Shown in pieces: positions 32,836 through 33,296 of a DNA stretch of 33,296 nt. Source of the stretch: an uncultured Coriobacteriaceae bacterium (GTDB lineage Bacteria > Actinomycetota > Coriobacteriia > Coriobacteriales > Atopobiaceae); the NCBI GenBank assembly GCA_902772435.1, contig CACYAX010000011.1, positions 1-33,296 of the forward strand, read 5' to 3'. The notes under the pieces were generated by a model, which worked only from the letters and a program-made list of their open reading frames with translations, made no database searches and was not told the DNA's origin. Numbering within the stretch: the stretch's first letter is position 1; every line of letters begins with the position of its first letter. The position numbers and the translations under genes were made by a program.

Positions 32836-33296
32836 TTACTCGTCGGAGCCGTTCCTGTTGAACTTGCGCTCCTGGGGTCCGTGGCCACCACGGCCACCGT
32901 ACCCACCGCGCTCGTCGCGTCCGCCGCGGAACCCGCGGTCATCGCGACCGCCGCGGAAGCCGCCGCGGTCATCATGGCTGTCCCTGCCGCCGCGTCCGCC
33001 GAAGCCGCCGCGCTCGTCGCGTCCGCCGCGGAACCCACGCTCGTCGCGGGCACCACGTCCCGGGCGCGGGCCACGGTCGTCATGGTCACCACGATAGCCG
33101 CGGTCATCGCGCGGGCCACGCGGGCCACGGTCGTCACGAGGTCCACGCGGGCCACGATCATCGCGTCCGCCGCGCGGGCCGCGCGGGCCATCGGAGCCGC
33201 GGGGAGGCCTCGGGGGCATGTTGGGGTCGATGCCCATGGCCGTCAGCTTCTCCTCGAGCGAGGCGGTGATCTTCTCGACCGTCTTCTCGAACTGGG
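32836..33296 (-). CDS. RGG/RDDRG-rich protein, C-terminal part (runs off the window)
   Basis: The frame is open through the right edge of the window, so only the last 152 residues or so are visible. The first visible part is helical (FEKTVEKITASLEEKLTAMG), then PNMPPRPP. From there the protein is low complexity: tandem GPRGPRDDRG units, then GFRGGRDERG and GYGGRGG units, ending NRNGSDE. Arg/Gly-rich tails of this type occur on RNA-binding proteins and DEAD-box helicases, but no such domain is visible here, so the assignment stays open. The short helical part directly before the tail would be the end of the folded domain. Repeats are visible at DNA level as well. Confidence 0.75.
   Translation of the reverse strand, partial: QFEKTVEKITASLEEKLTAMGIDPNMPPRPPRGSDGPRGPRGGRDDRGPRGPRDDRGPRGPRDDRGYRGDHDDRGPRPGRGARDERGFRGGRDERGGFGGRGGRDSHDDRGGFRGGRDDRGFRGGRDERGGYGGRGGHGPQERKFNRNGSDE

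Overview
The window is high-GC bacterial chromosome, roughly two thirds G+C by eye, densely coded on both strands. The protein set suggests an anaerobic actinobacterium of the class Coriobacteriia (Olsenella/Collinsella-like). It includes a meso-diaminopimelate dehydrogenase next to LysA, an AddAB-type recombination nuclease, a surface protein with Listeria-Bacteroides repeats, a large iron-sulfur/FAD oxidoreductase, a FucO-type iron alcohol dehydrogenase and glycerol kinase. The taxonomic call is an inference from gene content and base composition; no rRNA or tRNA gene was found to confirm it.

Layout. 1-219 is the 3' end of a HEYGH membrane-metalloprotease-like gene. 643-2219 (minus) holds a YdcF/DUF218 membrane protein and a glutathione peroxidase. 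2440-4644 (plus) pairs a PspA/IM30 protein with a membrane protein that resembles the GIDE/BAM family split by a Gly/Ser-rich insert. 4792-6195 is asnS and 6452-9316 a 954-residue repeat protein. 9480-11873 is the ddh-lysA pair for diaminopimelate and lysine, followed by a FucO-like dehydrogenase (12080-13240). 13241-13871 is a non-coding stretch packed with repeats: a giant palindrome that includes the end of the dehydrogenase gene, a 63-bp-period tandem repeat and a 148-bp inverted-repeat element. 13872-15565 (minus) is a TrpR-like regulator with a DUF2974 hydrolase. 15762-22447 is addB-addA. 22550-27015 (minus) contains the large FAD/Fe-S oxidoreductase, a TerB-like protein, a small unknown protein and an XRE regulator. 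27340-32764 (plus) contains free-methionine-R-sulfoxide reductase, an esterase with a histone-H1-like tail, an alpha/beta hydrolase, glpK (apparently shortened at its 3' end) and a helical acidic protein. An RGG-rich gene runs off the right edge on the minus strand.

How genes may work together. Ddh and LysA supply and consume meso-diaminopimelate for cell wall and lysine. PspA and the GIDE-like protein are probably a membrane-stress pair. AddB and AddA form one nuclease-helicase. Glutathione peroxidase and the methionine sulfoxide reductase both repair or remove oxidants. The lipase-like hydrolase immediately before glycerol kinase could release glycerol that GlpK phosphorylates.

Most interesting structure. 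Two 148-bp non-coding elements (353-500 and 13600-13747) share conserved 30-bp terminal inverted arms, have the same length and have unrelated AT-richer cores. They look like copies of an unnamed repeat family. Other points worth following are the esterase/H1-like fusion, the interrupted GIDE-like protein beside pspA, and the quasi-palindrome built around a terminator.
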